A DNA stretch of 64,000 nucleotides from Ceratorhiza oryzae-sativae (lineage: Eukaryota; Basidiomycota; Agaricomycetes; Cantharellales; Ceratobasidiaceae): positions 1,116,001 to 1,180,000 of the forward strand of contig JARWMV010000237.1 of the NCBI GenBank assembly GCA_030998015.1, written 5' to 3'. The notes beneath the pieces were generated by a model. The model saw nothing but the letters and a program-made list of their open reading frames with translations. It searched no databases and was not told the DNA's origin. Below, piece after piece: positions 11,847 through 23,385 of the stretch. The translations under genes were made by a program, and so were the position numbers. Position 1 is the stretch's first letter. Every line of letters starts with the position of its first letter.

Positions 11847-12856
11847 ATGAGTAACCACCATATCCTTCTACTAAAGAATACAGACACAGACGGGTCCCCT
11901 TCAGAAGACCCATATGTGAAAGCACTGTCATCGCAGAGTATACTCTCGTCTATCATCCCAACTCTCTCGCACTCGTACATCGAAGCAGAGCAACTTGGAG
12001 ATATCATCAGTCGAGGCGGCGGGGAGGAATATGGTGGGGTGATTGTTACATCCGGGCGAGCAGTAGACGCATGGGGGAATGCTATTGGAAGGATTCGGGA
12101 AACGGACGTGGCGGGTACAGCATACACTCTTATATCTAGTATCATGACATTCTAATATCCTGATGCAGACGGAGAGGATGGGAAAGTACGCCATTCTACG
12201 TTGTTGGACCCCGTACACAGGCTCAACTCCTAAGCTTACGGGCTCAAACCCCCACCAAACTGTCAAGATTCTTGCCTTCACCAGACCTCATACTGGGTGC
12301 CCAAGAATCAGGAAATGGTGAAGCACTTGGTCGATTTATATCGATTGACTATCCAGCCCGTCGCGGTTCAAACCTACCGCTTTTGTATCTCGTAGGGGAC
12401 AAGAATGCGGGAGGGGTCGAAGGGGTGCTCAAAGAAACCGATATTGGGTTACGGGCGGTTCAGGTTTATGCGACTTCTCCGAGTGTCACGTTTGAGGAGG
12501 ATTTTGAGTCGCAATAAGGCAGGGTGAGCACTTTAAAGTTCTAATGACATAGACAAACACTCATAGGCCTATCACTATACCAGTTGCGGAAGGGAAGCCC
12601 GTCTGCATAGTGTTCTTCGCACCTTCAAGCGCAGAACTCGCTCTCCCTACCATTCGAAAGCACTTTGCGATCCAACCTTTGTCTAATACCCAAGAAATCC
12701 AACCAGATGGCCGGCCTCAAGCGGATAGTGGCCATTGGACCGACGACCGCTAGAGCCCTCTCCGGGAAACATCGGATCTATGTGCACGCTGTTAGCAAGA
12801 AACCAGAACCTAGCGCGTTGGTCGACGCCATTGTATCACTATCGTCTTCAAGTTAA
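11847..12856 (+). CDS. HEM4: Uroporphyrinogen-III synthase (frame broken in this assembly)
   Basis: Cytosolic enzyme that closes hydroxymethylbilane to uroporphyrinogen III with inversion of ring D, in heme synthesis. The start at 11847 gives MSNHHILLLKNTDTDGSP, then EYGGVIVTSGRAVDAWGNAI. A second block after an intron (about 12111-12168) gives STPFYVVGPRTQAQLLSLRA and LPLLYLVGDKNAGGVEGVLK; the third block gives GKPVCIVFFAPSSAELALPT and finally LKRIVAIGPTTARALSGKHR before TAA at 12854. Order and motifs match the two-domain HEM4 fold. The frame is broken in several places: near 12175 (one base short), near 12512 (in-frame TAA unless one base is added), near 12595, and between about 12690 and 12718. 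These fit single-base errors as seen in other genes here, but the density is the highest in the window, so a genuine pseudogene copy is possible. It converges on the GH128 gene. Confidence 0.85.
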
Positions 12857-13005
12857 ATTTGATGGGTATTATTCTTCGGATTATGTCTACAAATCTTGTC
12901 AAAGATAGCTGCGGTATTGGGACGTGGGCGATTGATACATGGGGATCGGGTCTCGAGTTGTGAGACGAGGGGTATATTGAGGCATTGTTCGGATATGACG
13001 TAGAG

Positions 13006-14308
13006 TTACGCAAGAGCGAGGATTGCACCAAGGAGTGCTCCCGCAGCAACTGCTGTGGGCGCGCCGAGGCCTGTAGGTGAATGTCCACGTTGGCCTTGCC
13101 TGTGCCGCGAGGGGGTTTCCGAGTAGGGTTCGCTGGAGCAGCCATGCCACCAATGTATTGTTTGCCAAGGTCGTTGATGATGCCGCTCTGGTCCATAAGC
13201 GCGTTCACCTGTAAGAGGAAAATTAGTGATCGAGAAGGACAAGGCAAGAAGTAAGATGTACTGGGTTGATGACGGGGTTTTTCATTGCCCCAAACCAAGC
13301 GTAGCGGTGGATATAGTCTTGCTTGTCCAACCAGGCCTGCGTCGTGTTCAAGAACGCAACGGCGTCGGCATAAGTGCATTGTTCACCTCCGTCTTGCTAT
13401 CGGGGCGCAGTGAAGTCAGTGAAAGGTAGCGCGACAATTGGTTTCAGACTAACGAAATTGTGACACGCAAACTCTGTCAACCAGATTGGTTTGTGGGAAA
13501 GGTCTCGTGCATGTCCTCCTGTAGATAAACATTTGAGCAAGATCCGGTTTGGTTCGGATAGTGCTACACACCAGGTAAGTGGTAAACTTGGTAGTGTTGA
13601 TTCCGTACCAATCTGAAAACACCCGTCCATCAGCCCGCATGCTAAATTCCGGAACAACAGTACTCACGCAACGCTAAGAAATCATAGTTGCAGCCGCCAA
13701 CAGGTGCACACGCGGCCGCAAAGTCTATCAGCCACTGTTTGCTTCGAGTGGCGGCCGACATTGCGGCGAACCGAGGCTGACGCCGTGTTGGCGGAGAGGC
13801 TCCATGTAAGTCTGCCACCATTGAACAGCTTCTGCTGCCGTGAGATTGGACTGGCCAACTTGCTCTGGTCTGAAGAGTAATTGAGACAAGCCCCCTTTGG
13901 GAACACGAACTCACTTACTCGTTCATACCGAGAACATGCTTGATCCCTTGGGATGCAATAGTCTCCGGATTGATAGTTCGAGAACGAGTCCTGGTTCTTT
14001 GGGCCCCAGAACATTGGAACATATTCTAGGTTATCCTTGCCTTGAACCCAATTGTTGTTAGGCCCCCAAGTATAGTACCTGAATACAGAAGGCCATCAAT
14101 TTCTCTCCAACCGAGGGAGCAAGGTCGCAACATACCACGAAACCTTGGACGAGTCGAACTGGGACATATCCGCATCGCCCCCGCCCCACGCCAGTCCAGT
14201 TTTGTTCAAAGCGGGACTAGTGGAGTTGTCCGGAAGCTGACGTCGATGCACAACACCAGCCTGACAGGTGGCGATTAAGCCTATTGCAAAAGATAAGGAC
14301 GGCAACAT
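13006..14308 (-). CDS. GH128 (Asl1-like) beta-1,3-glucanase, secreted, probably GPI-anchored
   Basis: The start at 14308 gives MLPSLSFAIGLIATCQA, a signal peptide. The mature part reads GLAWGGGDADMSQF, then YTWGPNN and YVPMFWGPKNQDSF, with LGMNEPE (the catalytic acid/base NEP motif, split by an intron), AVQWWQTYMEPLR, CNYDFLALHWYG, IWLTEFACHN (the second catalytic Glu region), DYIHRYAWFGAM and GKQYIGGMAAPANP. This is the glycosyl hydrolase 128 catalytic domain, acting on fungal beta-1,3-glucan at the wall. In the next frame the C-terminus gives GAPTAVAAGALLGAILALA then stop, a textbook GPI-anchor signal. Reaching it needs one more G in the G run at 13111-13115. Without the shift the frame runs on to 12810 with a poor tail. 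At least six introns. Head to head with the two-pass membrane protein gene at 14727. Confidence 0.85.
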
Positions 14309-14726
14309 AGTAGTCGAACAAGGGAGTCGAAAGGAGAGAGCAGGAGGGGAGAGATATTCAGACACAACTAAACGTGCCTAGTTTCACCGCCATATTTATG
14401 TACGCGCCATGCGGCACGATAGCCGTTTGACGTGGGCTCAGGAGGCATTCGGCTCCACGCCAAGCACAGGCGAGTGACGTCGATAGGGGAGTACGGTGGC
14501 GTGGTGGCGGTGCGTGATGAGGGGCTTCCAACACGTGACAACAATCTATCCGCTTAACAACGCTCAGCGATTCTAATTGAGCAACGCACTGAGGGTGCCC
14601 TGAGTCTTGTCGACGACCACAGCTTGATGCACGTTGGCGGCCAGGTGTTCGCTCAGACTGGTCTGATTTTCTAGTTACTTGCCTGGCGCAAGACGTCCTT
14701 GTCTCTCCTTTTTCCACTACCACCTC

Positions 14727-15947
14727 ATGGCCAACGACGAGTCACCAGCAGCGGGAAGCAGTCGGGGCTCTGCAGACGGCCGCCCATCCGACGACACGCT
14801 CGTCGCCCAGCCCACAAACCAGGCCGGGCCACTGCCCAAGAAACAGGGCGAGCTCGGGTGGACCCCGCCCGCGGACGACGCAGCGCAGCGGCAGACCAGA
14901 CGACAGCCGAGACCGGTCTCCCAGGTCCCCACCCAGCTGAGCGAGCCCCTTCTCCTAATCCCAGTCCCAACCCCACACCAGATGCCAATGCCTCGTCCAC
15001 GAGCCTCGGCTCCCAATCCCAATGCTCAATCTTCAAACAGTTTCTCCGCAAACCCCGTGCGCTACCTAAAATCAACGGTATACGTTCAGCCACCATCTTT
15101 CGTGTCTCGCTCCTCTCCTTGACTTTGATCGCCACCATTATCGGATGGGTGATCACCGCGACGCGGATGAACGCCTGGAACGCACATGCCAATTCGGCTC
15201 CTGTCGTCCCTGTCGATCATCCTTCCCCAGACGGCGCGAACTCGACAGCACCACCCGCGGCACCGTCCCAACAGCAAGTGAGCCAAATGGCCGATTCCTC
15301 GCTGGCCTTTGCCCATGTTGCGTTTGGCGCGGCAGTCTTGTTTCAACTATTGATGCTCGAACGGGCAGTGTACAGGCTCCGGGCCGAGCGGTACGCGTTT
15401 TTGCATCCCGACGAAGTCTTGGCGGCTTCGACGGGGGGAGCAAGTGGTATCATGGGATTGGCACCATGGAACAGGCCACCGTTGCCAACGTATGCCGCTG
15501 CGCTTGGAGTCAGAGGCACAGGGGACGTCGAGGTAAGCCAGACGATCAATTTGGTCGGACCAACAACGGCTAAACACGGATGATCTGTGAATAGGATGCA
15601 ATCATCGCGCTCCCCCACCCCCGGAATATGGCAACACACGAGGAAGCACGCTGCTCCTCTCGGCGGCCATCCTGAACCGTTCAGCCTCTTCATCTTCATC
15701 TTCCCAGCGCAACCCTGCCTCGGGCTCCAGACCGCCATCACAGGGTACAGTCCGAGACGCACTCGGCCGGCCGATGGGCGAATGGAGCAGGCCTGTGAGC
15801 TACGGCGAGGACGAGCTCAGGCAGGACGCGCGTCGGAGCCTGGATCTCGAGGCGGCATTGTCTCGACTCGAGGGACAAGAAACGAGAGAGGTAGGCGACG
15901 GATGGGTACACGTAACCAGGCCGGAGAACGCAGCACTAAGAGCTTGA
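14727..15947 (+). CDS. Two-pass membrane protein, unknown function
   Basis: The likely start at 14727 gives MANDESPAAGSSRGSADGRP, a disordered N-terminus. Near 14930-14970 the coding frame must change (missing base or an atypical intron) to reach PNPTPDANASS, then FRVSLLSLTLIATIIGWVI (membrane segment 1) and SLAFAHVAFGAAVLFQLLML (membrane segment 2), then RAVYRLRAERYAFLHPDEVL and the Pro-rich ALPPPPEYGNTRGSTLLL. An intron follows GTGDVE at 15532. The last exon needs one more C in the runs at 15612-15622 and ends in SLDLEAALSRLEGQ and a TGA at 15945. No named family is recognised; it resembles membrane proteins of other agaricomycetes. GC content is higher than in neighbouring genes, so several frames are open by chance. 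Confidence 0.65.
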
Positions 15948-16322
15948 AGACGCCGGAAGATTTCTCGGATGGGACATTTGGATTTTTGGATTTGAGATTG
16001 CATATCTTACGCTTTGTAGAACACCCGGAGTTTTCTTGTACATTCACCCACATCCGTTTGTTCATAAAATCAACTTGTTTCCGAGCATAAACGGCAGCTT
16101 CCATTGACAGGCACTCAAACAAGAAAAACAAAACAAACGAAGGTTCAAGCTAGTGGATTACGAGTAGAGTAACGAGCGTCAAGGCAAGCAAGCAGCCAGA
16201 AAAATCAAGTCCACGATGTGTATACAGAGGAGAGTAGTGTAAGACGTGTCCAAGACCATGCGGGATGACAAAAAGTCTATGCGAACAAAAAGCCAGGAAA
16301 AGAAACAAAACCACTTGCAAAT
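15948..16322. other. Convergent intergenic region
   Basis: 375 bases between two converging genes, holding both 3' untranslated regions. No coding potential seen. Confidence 0.4.
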
Positions 16323-17778
16323 TTAGCCAGCGTTGGAAGGAAGCTCGACGGGGCAGTTGGCGTCCGAGATCTGAGTCCCGGCTGTCGGCTTGGTGACCAT
16401 GCCCGCAATCGATAACTCGAGGATGAGGCGCAGCTGGAGACCTATTGAACAGATCCGCTTGTCGGTAAGATCAACCATGAACGCGGAATAGCAAAACGTA
16501 CCAGGCCTCTGACCACCCGTTACTTGCGACTTGTTCTTGCATGCATTGTAAAAGTTGTTCCCTAGATGACCTGTCAGTTCAAAGCAGGCCATCGGTAAAG
16601 ACACAACACACAAGTAATATCTGACGAATTCGACGCCTCGTACGAAAAAGTGACCGGAACCTTGATCTCCGAAAAGGATTTGGCGGGCACGGTGTATCCT
16701 CCAAGGCTGCCGGTCGCGACCTGACGGGAAGTTGTAACATCGTAGATGGTGGCTTTGATGTTGTTGAAATGGAGAGGCAGTACGACTTGGCTGTTCGTAT
16801 TGACTGCAGAAGATCAGTCAGGGTTCATGGGAAGTGAGGGAAGATGGGCAAGCGCAAACCTTGCAGGTCAACGAGAGCATTAAACGAAAAATTGGCTGGC
16901 GAGCGCAAGAACTGAGGGTTTCCACCATCAGGAGGAGCCGAGAGCGGTGCTTCTCCCAAGAAACCAAATCCAGGTACACGAGGGAGGAGGACCACTAGCA
17001 GGACTCCGATTCTAGCAGACACAAAAACAAGATTAATCGCTATAGGCATGGTGACTGTTCGTAAGCGTTTACTCACACAGCACACAAAATGAACGTCCCG
17101 ATCACGAGTGTCTTTCTCGTCGCCCATCGCCTCCCAAATAACCCTCGTTGGTCTCGGTTGAATTCACGCCACTTTCGCCTCCGTTCCTCGGCCTTGGCTT
17201 CAGCACGACCCGCCTTGGACATGTCGCGCAGCTCTGACGCTTTCCACTCGGCACCAAGCGCAGGGACCGTCACGAGCTCGACCTGGTTCGGGCCAGCATT
17301 CGTGCCGGCTTCGGAGGCCACAGGATCTCGAATGGCACGGTATCTAAGCGGAGCGATAAGCTATATTTAACGATGGAGGTCGCCAAGAGGCGCCGGAAAC
17401 TCACCCGTCGTCCTGGTTAAAAGGACCAGCGTAGCGTGGGCCGGCATTGTTGAAGTCTGCGTAAACATCCCATTCAGGGTTTTCTTCGTCCTTTCCTCCT
17501 GTCATGCCAATATCTCCCTTGGGTCCGTCCAAGCCAAAGTACGAAGTTCGGTCGTACCCGCCTCCTCGCCGGTTGGTCGTGCCGTTATATTCAAGGCCGT
17601 TGGCAGCGCCATATTCATCTGGGCGAAAAAAGGAAGAGGCCGAGTCGCGGCGGTTGTCTCTGGGTGGGTTCGTTGTTTGGGGTTCACGAGCCATGCTGTC
17701 CATGTTCGCAACGGAAGACGGCCGGCCGTAGAACGAAGAGACGGTGGACTGAGCATCTTGGGGGCGGCGAGATGCCAT
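16323..17778 (-). CDS. Single-pass membrane protein with LEA2-like luminal domain
   Basis: The start at 17778 gives MASRRPQDAQSTVSSFYGRP; the first 125 residues are Ser/Gly/Arg-rich and disordered, up to FNQDDG. The next exon has AEAKAEERRRKWREFNR, a charged helix, then TLVIGTFILCAVIGVLLVVL, one membrane segment. The outer part gives SPANFSFNALVDLQ, NSQVVLPLHFNNIKATIYD, ATGSLGGYTVPAKS and PVTFSYEASNSSD, which has the beta-rich look of LEA14/WHy (LEA2) domains found in fungal type II membrane proteins. It ends in ANCPVELPSNAG with TAA at 16323-16325. Five or so introns, all with usable borders. The role is unknown, and vacuolar or plasma membrane are both possible. It is head to head with Msp1 (231 bases between start codons). 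Confidence 0.75.
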
Positions 17779-18009
17779 AGTGCCAAGCCCTGTTTTATTT
17801 TCTGCTTTTTTTTCTGGGAGTCGACTAGTAGATCGGCCGCCTAGATGGTGCAGATAGGGGCAGGTAGTGGTCGAGTCGAAGGACGGAGATGATACAACGC
17901 CTGCAGGCGATCAATTTGAAATTTACCACAGCCAACTCACGTGCTGGCCTCCCACCATTGTAATCCCACGTATTTTGCTTCCACCTCCAGCCACTATACT
18001 TTTTTTGCT

Positions 18010-19599
18010 ATGATGGCTGCCCAACGAGACGTTAGAAAGATTGCAGTCGATGGTGAATAAAGATACAAACTAATGTGCTATTCTAATCGTTGTTACAGTT
18101 GCCATGTTTGCCGTGTCGAACGTGAGTGTGGAGGTGATGCGTCTGGGTCCCTGCTAACCTCATTGGTAGATTGCATTGTATTATGCATTCAAGGTATATA
18201 TTCCTTGTATTATGTTTGATGTCCACTAATCTCTATCTAGTATGTGATGTCTTCACTCGATCCCCACACGGAAAAGCGGAAGGCGGCCAAGGCGAAGAGT
18301 GCACGCATCTTGGATAGGCTGGGTGTCAAGGAATTGGAGCTCAATGAACACGAAGGCAAGACTTCCATTCTCTCTTTTGACCCTCATGCTTACATCGGGC
18401 ATTCTACAGAAATTATTGCAGCAGAGGTCATACACCCCGGTGACATTAACATCAAGTTTGAAGGTCCGCGTCCCCCTTTGTTTACATCTCTGCATTCACT
18501 CAAAATCAAAGTCATCAGACATCGGTGGACTAGATCATATTGTTTCATCCCTCCGCGAATCTGTGATCTACCCTCTATGCTATCCCGAGCTTTTTGCCTC
18601 AAACGCCGGGTTGCTTGGCGCGCCCAAGGGCGTGTTGCTCTACGGGCCCCCAGGGTGCGGAAAGACTATGCTCGCAAAAGGTACCTCCAATCTATTTGAA
18701 ACTATTTGTCCACCCCGCCCTCCCTATTCGGGTCACTTTGTTCGGACTCACTAACCGTATCTATGCAGCCCTTGCAAAAGAATCTGGGGCAACATTCATC
18801 AACATTGCGGTCTCAGTTCTAAGCAACAAGTGGTATGGCGAATCAAATAAACTTGTCGCCGGTCTCTTCAGTCTCGCACGAAAGATGCAACCAAGTATCA
18901 TCTTTATCGACGAAATCGATTCATTCTTGGGTGAACGTGGTCGAGGCGATCACGAGGTGACGGGCATGATGAAGGCCGAGTTTATGACGTGAGTTGTCTA
19001 CTTCAAGTAACACGTACGCCAGGAAATGACCACAGGTAGTCTATGGGATGGTTTGGCTTCTGGAGAAGACACGAGAATACTGGTTTTGGGTGCCACGAAC
19101 CGACCGAACGATATCGATCAGGCGATTCTGAGGCGTATGCCCAAGCGATTCGCAGTCCGCCTCCCAGACCTCGAACAACGAACAAAAATTCTCAACTTGG
19201 CAAGCCCTGCGTGCCCCTTTGCCCCGTACTTCTTGCCTAACTCGCCACCTAGATGCTCAAAAATGCAAACCTCGACCCAGGTTTCTCCATCCATGAACTC
19301 GCACAACGTACAGACGGTCTATCAGGCAGTGACCTCAAAGAAGCATGCCGAAACGCAGCAATGGTCCCAGTCCGAGAGTACATGCGCATCAACGGCGGAT
19401 CGCACGACGACATGAGGAGGGCGCAAGCCGCGGTACGTCCGACCATCTTCCTTTCTTGGCGACCAACCTCAAACTTTGTGATCACACAGGGCTTCAAACT
19501 CCGTCCCTCACGATGCGTGACTTTTTCACACCAGATGGCACGACTCAACCCGCACAAGCGGCCTATGGCATTCCGGTCGAACAACCGGGCCTCGATTAA
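18010..19599 (+). CDS. MSP1: Mitochondrial outer-membrane AAA ATPase Msp1/ATAD1
   Basis: Extracts mistargeted tail-anchored proteins from the mitochondrial outer membrane. Small first exons join as [20 protein letters not shown] and IALYYAFK, making an N-terminal membrane anchor, followed by a long exon from 18241. Motifs in order are [30 protein letters not shown], Walker [13 protein letters not shown], pore loop [10 protein letters not shown], Walker [17 protein letters not shown], sensor [11 protein letters not shown], Arg finger [11 protein letters not shown], then [15 protein letters not shown]. It ends at TAA 19597 after [12 protein letters not shown]. The second long-exon intron appears to use a GC donor (GCAAGA at about 18356), since only that keeps EIIAAEV in frame. 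No frameshift is needed. It converges on the tetraspanin gene (206 bases between stops). Confidence 0.92.
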
Positions 19600-19805
19600 A
19601 ATTAGATGGAGTTCTCTGAGTTTGACTTATTTTGTGACGCCTGTAGCACGACCTAAGACTATTGTTCCTTCGGATCCTTATACACCTGGTGTGCACGTTC
19701 TACTTAATGCCTAATGACTTTTACACCATTCTGCCTTTAATCGCCTATAAGCTCTTTATGGCCATGACTTTCTGTTGATTCCCGTTATATATCTTACAAA
19801 TACTG

Positions 19806-21872
19806 CTAATCTCTTCTTTCTTTACCTGACTTTACTTTGCCATGAAAGCCAAACATACTTCCAATACTCTCTTCATATGGCATCCGCCCAGACCACTCCT
19901 CGTCCCCTTGTGGGATCCTCGGACTTCGGCTCGTACCATCGTTTAGCTGGCGCGAACGCAATGCATACACACGATCCGGCAAAGGCGGTATCATCGTATC
20001 TCGACATGCCTTCAGCACACTCAACGCGTTGGCCCGGACGTCGGCGATACTCAGGCGATACTTTCCAGGGGTGAGCCCCTTCCCGAATAACCTTGTTGTG
20101 GTTTGTATTCAGACAAACCCACAAGCAGGTGAACGGGACGGAACTTACCGGTTCACATGGTTCGAACACAAGATGGCAGTTACCATGTTTAAGATGTGGA
20201 GCGGAACGAGCGAAAAGACCCAAGTGTAGTACCGCTTTAAGTTTGCGCGCTCAAAATGTAACAGGCGGAGTTTACATCCTGGGAGCAACGCCCGAGGATA
20301 ACATAATGGCGACAGAACCGCTTCGCGCTCTGGAGACCAGTACCCACAACAGTGAAGCTGTGGTGAGGATTGAGGTGAGCTGTTCGGCCATACGTAGATG
20401 AATACAAGAGCCAACCGAGTATTGCAGGATCATCCGATCCTCATCTCCCCATCTCTGGCTCCAAGCCTGATCTAGCTTGTTGGGAAGTGCAAACTCTGCG
20501 TGGCGGTACGCAGAGTATCCAATGACGAGCATTCCAACGAGGCTGGGCCAGAGAAGGATACAGTAGATGGCGAGAAGTGGACGGCTATTAAGTAGCGTTC
20601 CGCATATACCAAAGATAGAAGTGCCCAGGACGATGAGCGAGGCGCTGGTTATTGCTATGGTTTATCAAAGGTGAGTGGTTTCACTTAAGACCAGGGCGGG
20701 CTGGTACATACTAACGAGTATGTCGTAGTCGATGATGCGGGTGATTATAGAGTTATGCCAGGCTGATATTACTTCAACAATGGAATAGCCAGCCTACGAG
20801 AACAGCCTACCTCCTAACCAAGTTAACAAGACCGACACCAGACCAGTTAGCCCATAAAGAAACACCTATAGCTTCCAATCAGTCCAATTCGCGAGTCAGA
20901 TCACATCCCTCTACATCTACTCACCGAACAGACCGAAAATAACAACGACCACTTTTCGGGCGTCCAGGAATTTGGCCACTCAACCACAGCCCCTGTCTCC
21001 CCATACCCGAGCAAGGGCAAAATATCTTGATCGTCCTCTTTGCCTCCTTCCCTGTCTGCCTTTCGATAAGAAATGCTCACAGGGAACCTGCGTGTAAATC
21101 TGTCAGTCGCTCTGTGGATTGTGGCGAGAAACGTTGGGGAATCAGGAGGTTCGGCTCCCAGAGCCTCATGCCCCTCGTCAAAGTCGCTGCCATGATCCTT
21201 GCCCTTCGTATCAGAGTGGGCGCTGACGAGTTTGATGCCTGCTTTGCTGAGAAATACAGTAGGCGCAGGATTGAAGGTGCGATCGCTTGGAGCCGTATCC
21301 TGACGCAGAGTCGCAGGAGATGGCGCCAGGTTTGGATCTCTCGACTGATTGTAGCAGGCACCACGCGAGTCGATTAGAGTCCCCAGCACAAGCGTTCCGC
21401 ACACACTGCCATCAATCGGCCCGGTTGTCCCACCTTCGAGCTTTGGCTGTGCCTTTAGCTTCCGAAATGGCTGAGTAGGTTTGGATAGCAGTCCAAACAT
21501 ATCAGCATCGTTCAGCCGCCCAGTGCTTTGGGGAGCTACAGCGAAGTTGGGCGTAGGCAGACGAGAAAATGGGTCGCCCTTTGCACTAGGAAGACCAAGT
21601 TCGGGAGGGACAAGGTGATCCGGGACGAGTGTAGCAGGGGGTGGCGCACGCATTCTGCTTCCCCCATCGTTCGAGAAGAGCTCGGAGCCTAGAGTTGGTA
21701 GTTTCTGTTGAGCTGCTTCTCCGTGAGCTTCTTGGATTCTATATCCTTCCCTCCCCGCCAATAGATGAGAACTAGATACACGTCGGCGTACTCCAGACTG
21801 GGGAATATCAAGGGCAGAAGTGGTGCTCGCCGGGCGGCGCACAGGCGCACAGCCCGGTGATGGGCTGGCCAT
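19806..21872 (-). CDS. Tetraspanin with long disordered N-terminal extension
   Basis: The start at 21872 gives MASPSPGCAPVRRPASTTSA. The first about 300 residues are Ser/Pro/Arg-rich and disordered, in one long exon. Then come EKWSLLFSVCS and several short exons with membrane segments (around GVSLWANWSGVGLVNL; SLIVLGTSIFGICGTLL; LLAIYCILLWPSLVGMLVIG). The large loop has DQAWSQRWGDEDRMILQYS, the tetraspanin signature LHCCGYWSP, and CYPRALLPGC, followed by the last membrane segment VFSLVPLHILNMVTAILCS and NHVNR. The last exon, KGLTPGKYRLSIADV and SVLKACRD, ends at 19806. CCG plus two further loop Cys identifies the family. Exon borders in 20640-20930 are approximate. Tetraspanins organise membrane complexes, and in fungi some are needed for host penetration. 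The long N-terminus is unusual. Confidence 0.82.
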
Positions 21873-22570
21873 TAATTAAAAGTTAATAAATGAGCGAATG
21901 TGCAGTTTGGATGGAGAAGGTTGCAGTCAGGAGGTCCGGAAATGTTTAGGGGCCAACCCGAAGTGAATGCAACGCCCGACTCAGGGGTCAAGCCCCTTCC
22001 CCCTTGTCGCGGGCATCGCTGTGTGCGCTGAAACTTTCCGTTTCGTGGTGATTTATGCTTCTCTTCCGTTGTCGCAGAATCCCGAGAAGTCCGCGAGACT
22101 CGGGAAGGCTGCTTTTGACGTTGTACAGCACCGGGTGCATATATATAGCGGTCACGTGTACTGCGATCCTTGGTGCTTGGCGGACAAAGGTCGGTAGCGC
22201 TCTCGTATCCGCCACTGTATTGTGACGTGGACCGAACTTAGAAACGCTAAGCATCAGCCCGAGGTTCGGTTTCGATGGGCTATGTTGGTCCGAACGGGTG
22301 TCAAACTATCATCCACATCTTTGTGACTACATATACCTGGGTCGAAGCGGGCTCTCCCCAACTCCCCACCTTCTGTCTCTCATTATTCCTCTCCTTATCT
22401 CTTGTACTCGGATCGAGTAGCTGGACTATAGTCGGTCTTGTTCTTGTAGTGCTGGTCTATAGTTTGCGAAAGAACTGTCTCTCACCTATCCTCTCAACCT
22501 GTGAGCACCAGTCTAAACATAGTGGTGTACTTGATGATTGACCGTGTTCTAGCCCAGCTAATCATTCACC
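21873..22570. promoter_or_regulatory. Divergent intergenic region, tetraspanin / one-pass membrane gene
   Basis: 698 bases between two start codons pointing away from each other, so it must hold both promoters. No clear TATA box at a standard distance from the right-hand start. A TATATATA-like run at 22139-22146 is over 400 bases away from that start. Confidence 0.35.
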
Positions 22571-23099
22571 ATGGACGCCGGACTCAGCAGGAATATGCCC
22601 TATACTGAGTATGACACTTCAGTCAAACCTATCCCTTCTTGGGTATATGCCATCATCCTATGTAAGTCTAACACTATAGCTGACTGTCACCACCTGCTGA
22701 TCTACCCACTACCTAGTCGTTGTTCCCCTCACTGGAGTGCTGGTATACTTCTTCTTCTCCTGCATACAACGCCGAAGGGCAGGAAGCAGCCCCTCAAACC
22801 CTACAGTTGCAACTTCCGCGCCTGTTCCCGACGTCGAGAACCAAATACACCACAAGGCTCGACCTTCCATTGGCAAATGGTCGCTAAGTATACCAAAGTG
22901 GACTCGACCCAGTCGTCGAGGCTCTGATGGAGGCTTCCCGCCCGAAACCCGGCACATCGCCTTCCCGGACCCGGGCCGTACACTTTCAACCGACTCATTG
23001 GATGCCAAGCCACCCGGGCTGCGTGTAATTTCTCCCGTGACTTTGGGCTATCCAAAGCCCCCGCCGCCAGTCGCCTCGCGACCGGCTAAAGGCTACTAA
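22571..23099 (+). CDS. Small single-pass membrane protein
   Basis: Two exons, 22571-22661 and about 22718-23099, joined by a canonical intron (GTAAGT..CTAG). The protein is about 155 residues. It has a short N-terminus MDAGLSRNMPYTEYDTS, then SWVYAIIL joined to FVVPLTGVLVYFFFSC as one membrane span, a basic stop-transfer IQRRRAG, and a Ser/Pro-rich cytosolic tail with ARPSIGKWSLSIPKWTRPS and a Pro-rich end PPPPVASRPAKGY. No family recognised. Start context CACCATGG is good. Confidence 0.7.
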
Positions 23100-23385
23100 G
23101 CCTCCTTTATATGAAACGAGCATTTTTAGTTCTCCATGTACGGTTGATTGGGATTCTGTGGTGTTGTCCATGTATTCAGAGTTGTTTGCCCCCTTTCAAT
23201 ACCAAACGTTTTTAGGTTTCATAGATTATTTTCTGTATCCCCATAATGTTTCAATGGTGTATTCTTTTTTTCGTTAAGCTACCATGTATCTACACCATGT
23301 AAATTCTATCTACTCCTTGCGTTGGCTTAAAATCATCAATGTCTCTTCCCTTCTTAAAGTCCTACTCTCTGTAACCTCTCGCGTA

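Noticed and set aside
14725..15192. Long minus-strand frames opposite the two-pass membrane protein
   Set aside because: High GC makes several frames open. Only the plus strand gives membrane segments and a family-like tail.
19879..20074. Plus-strand frame starting MASAQTTPRP
   Set aside because: It is antisense to the last tetraspanin exon, which has clear family sequence on the minus strand.
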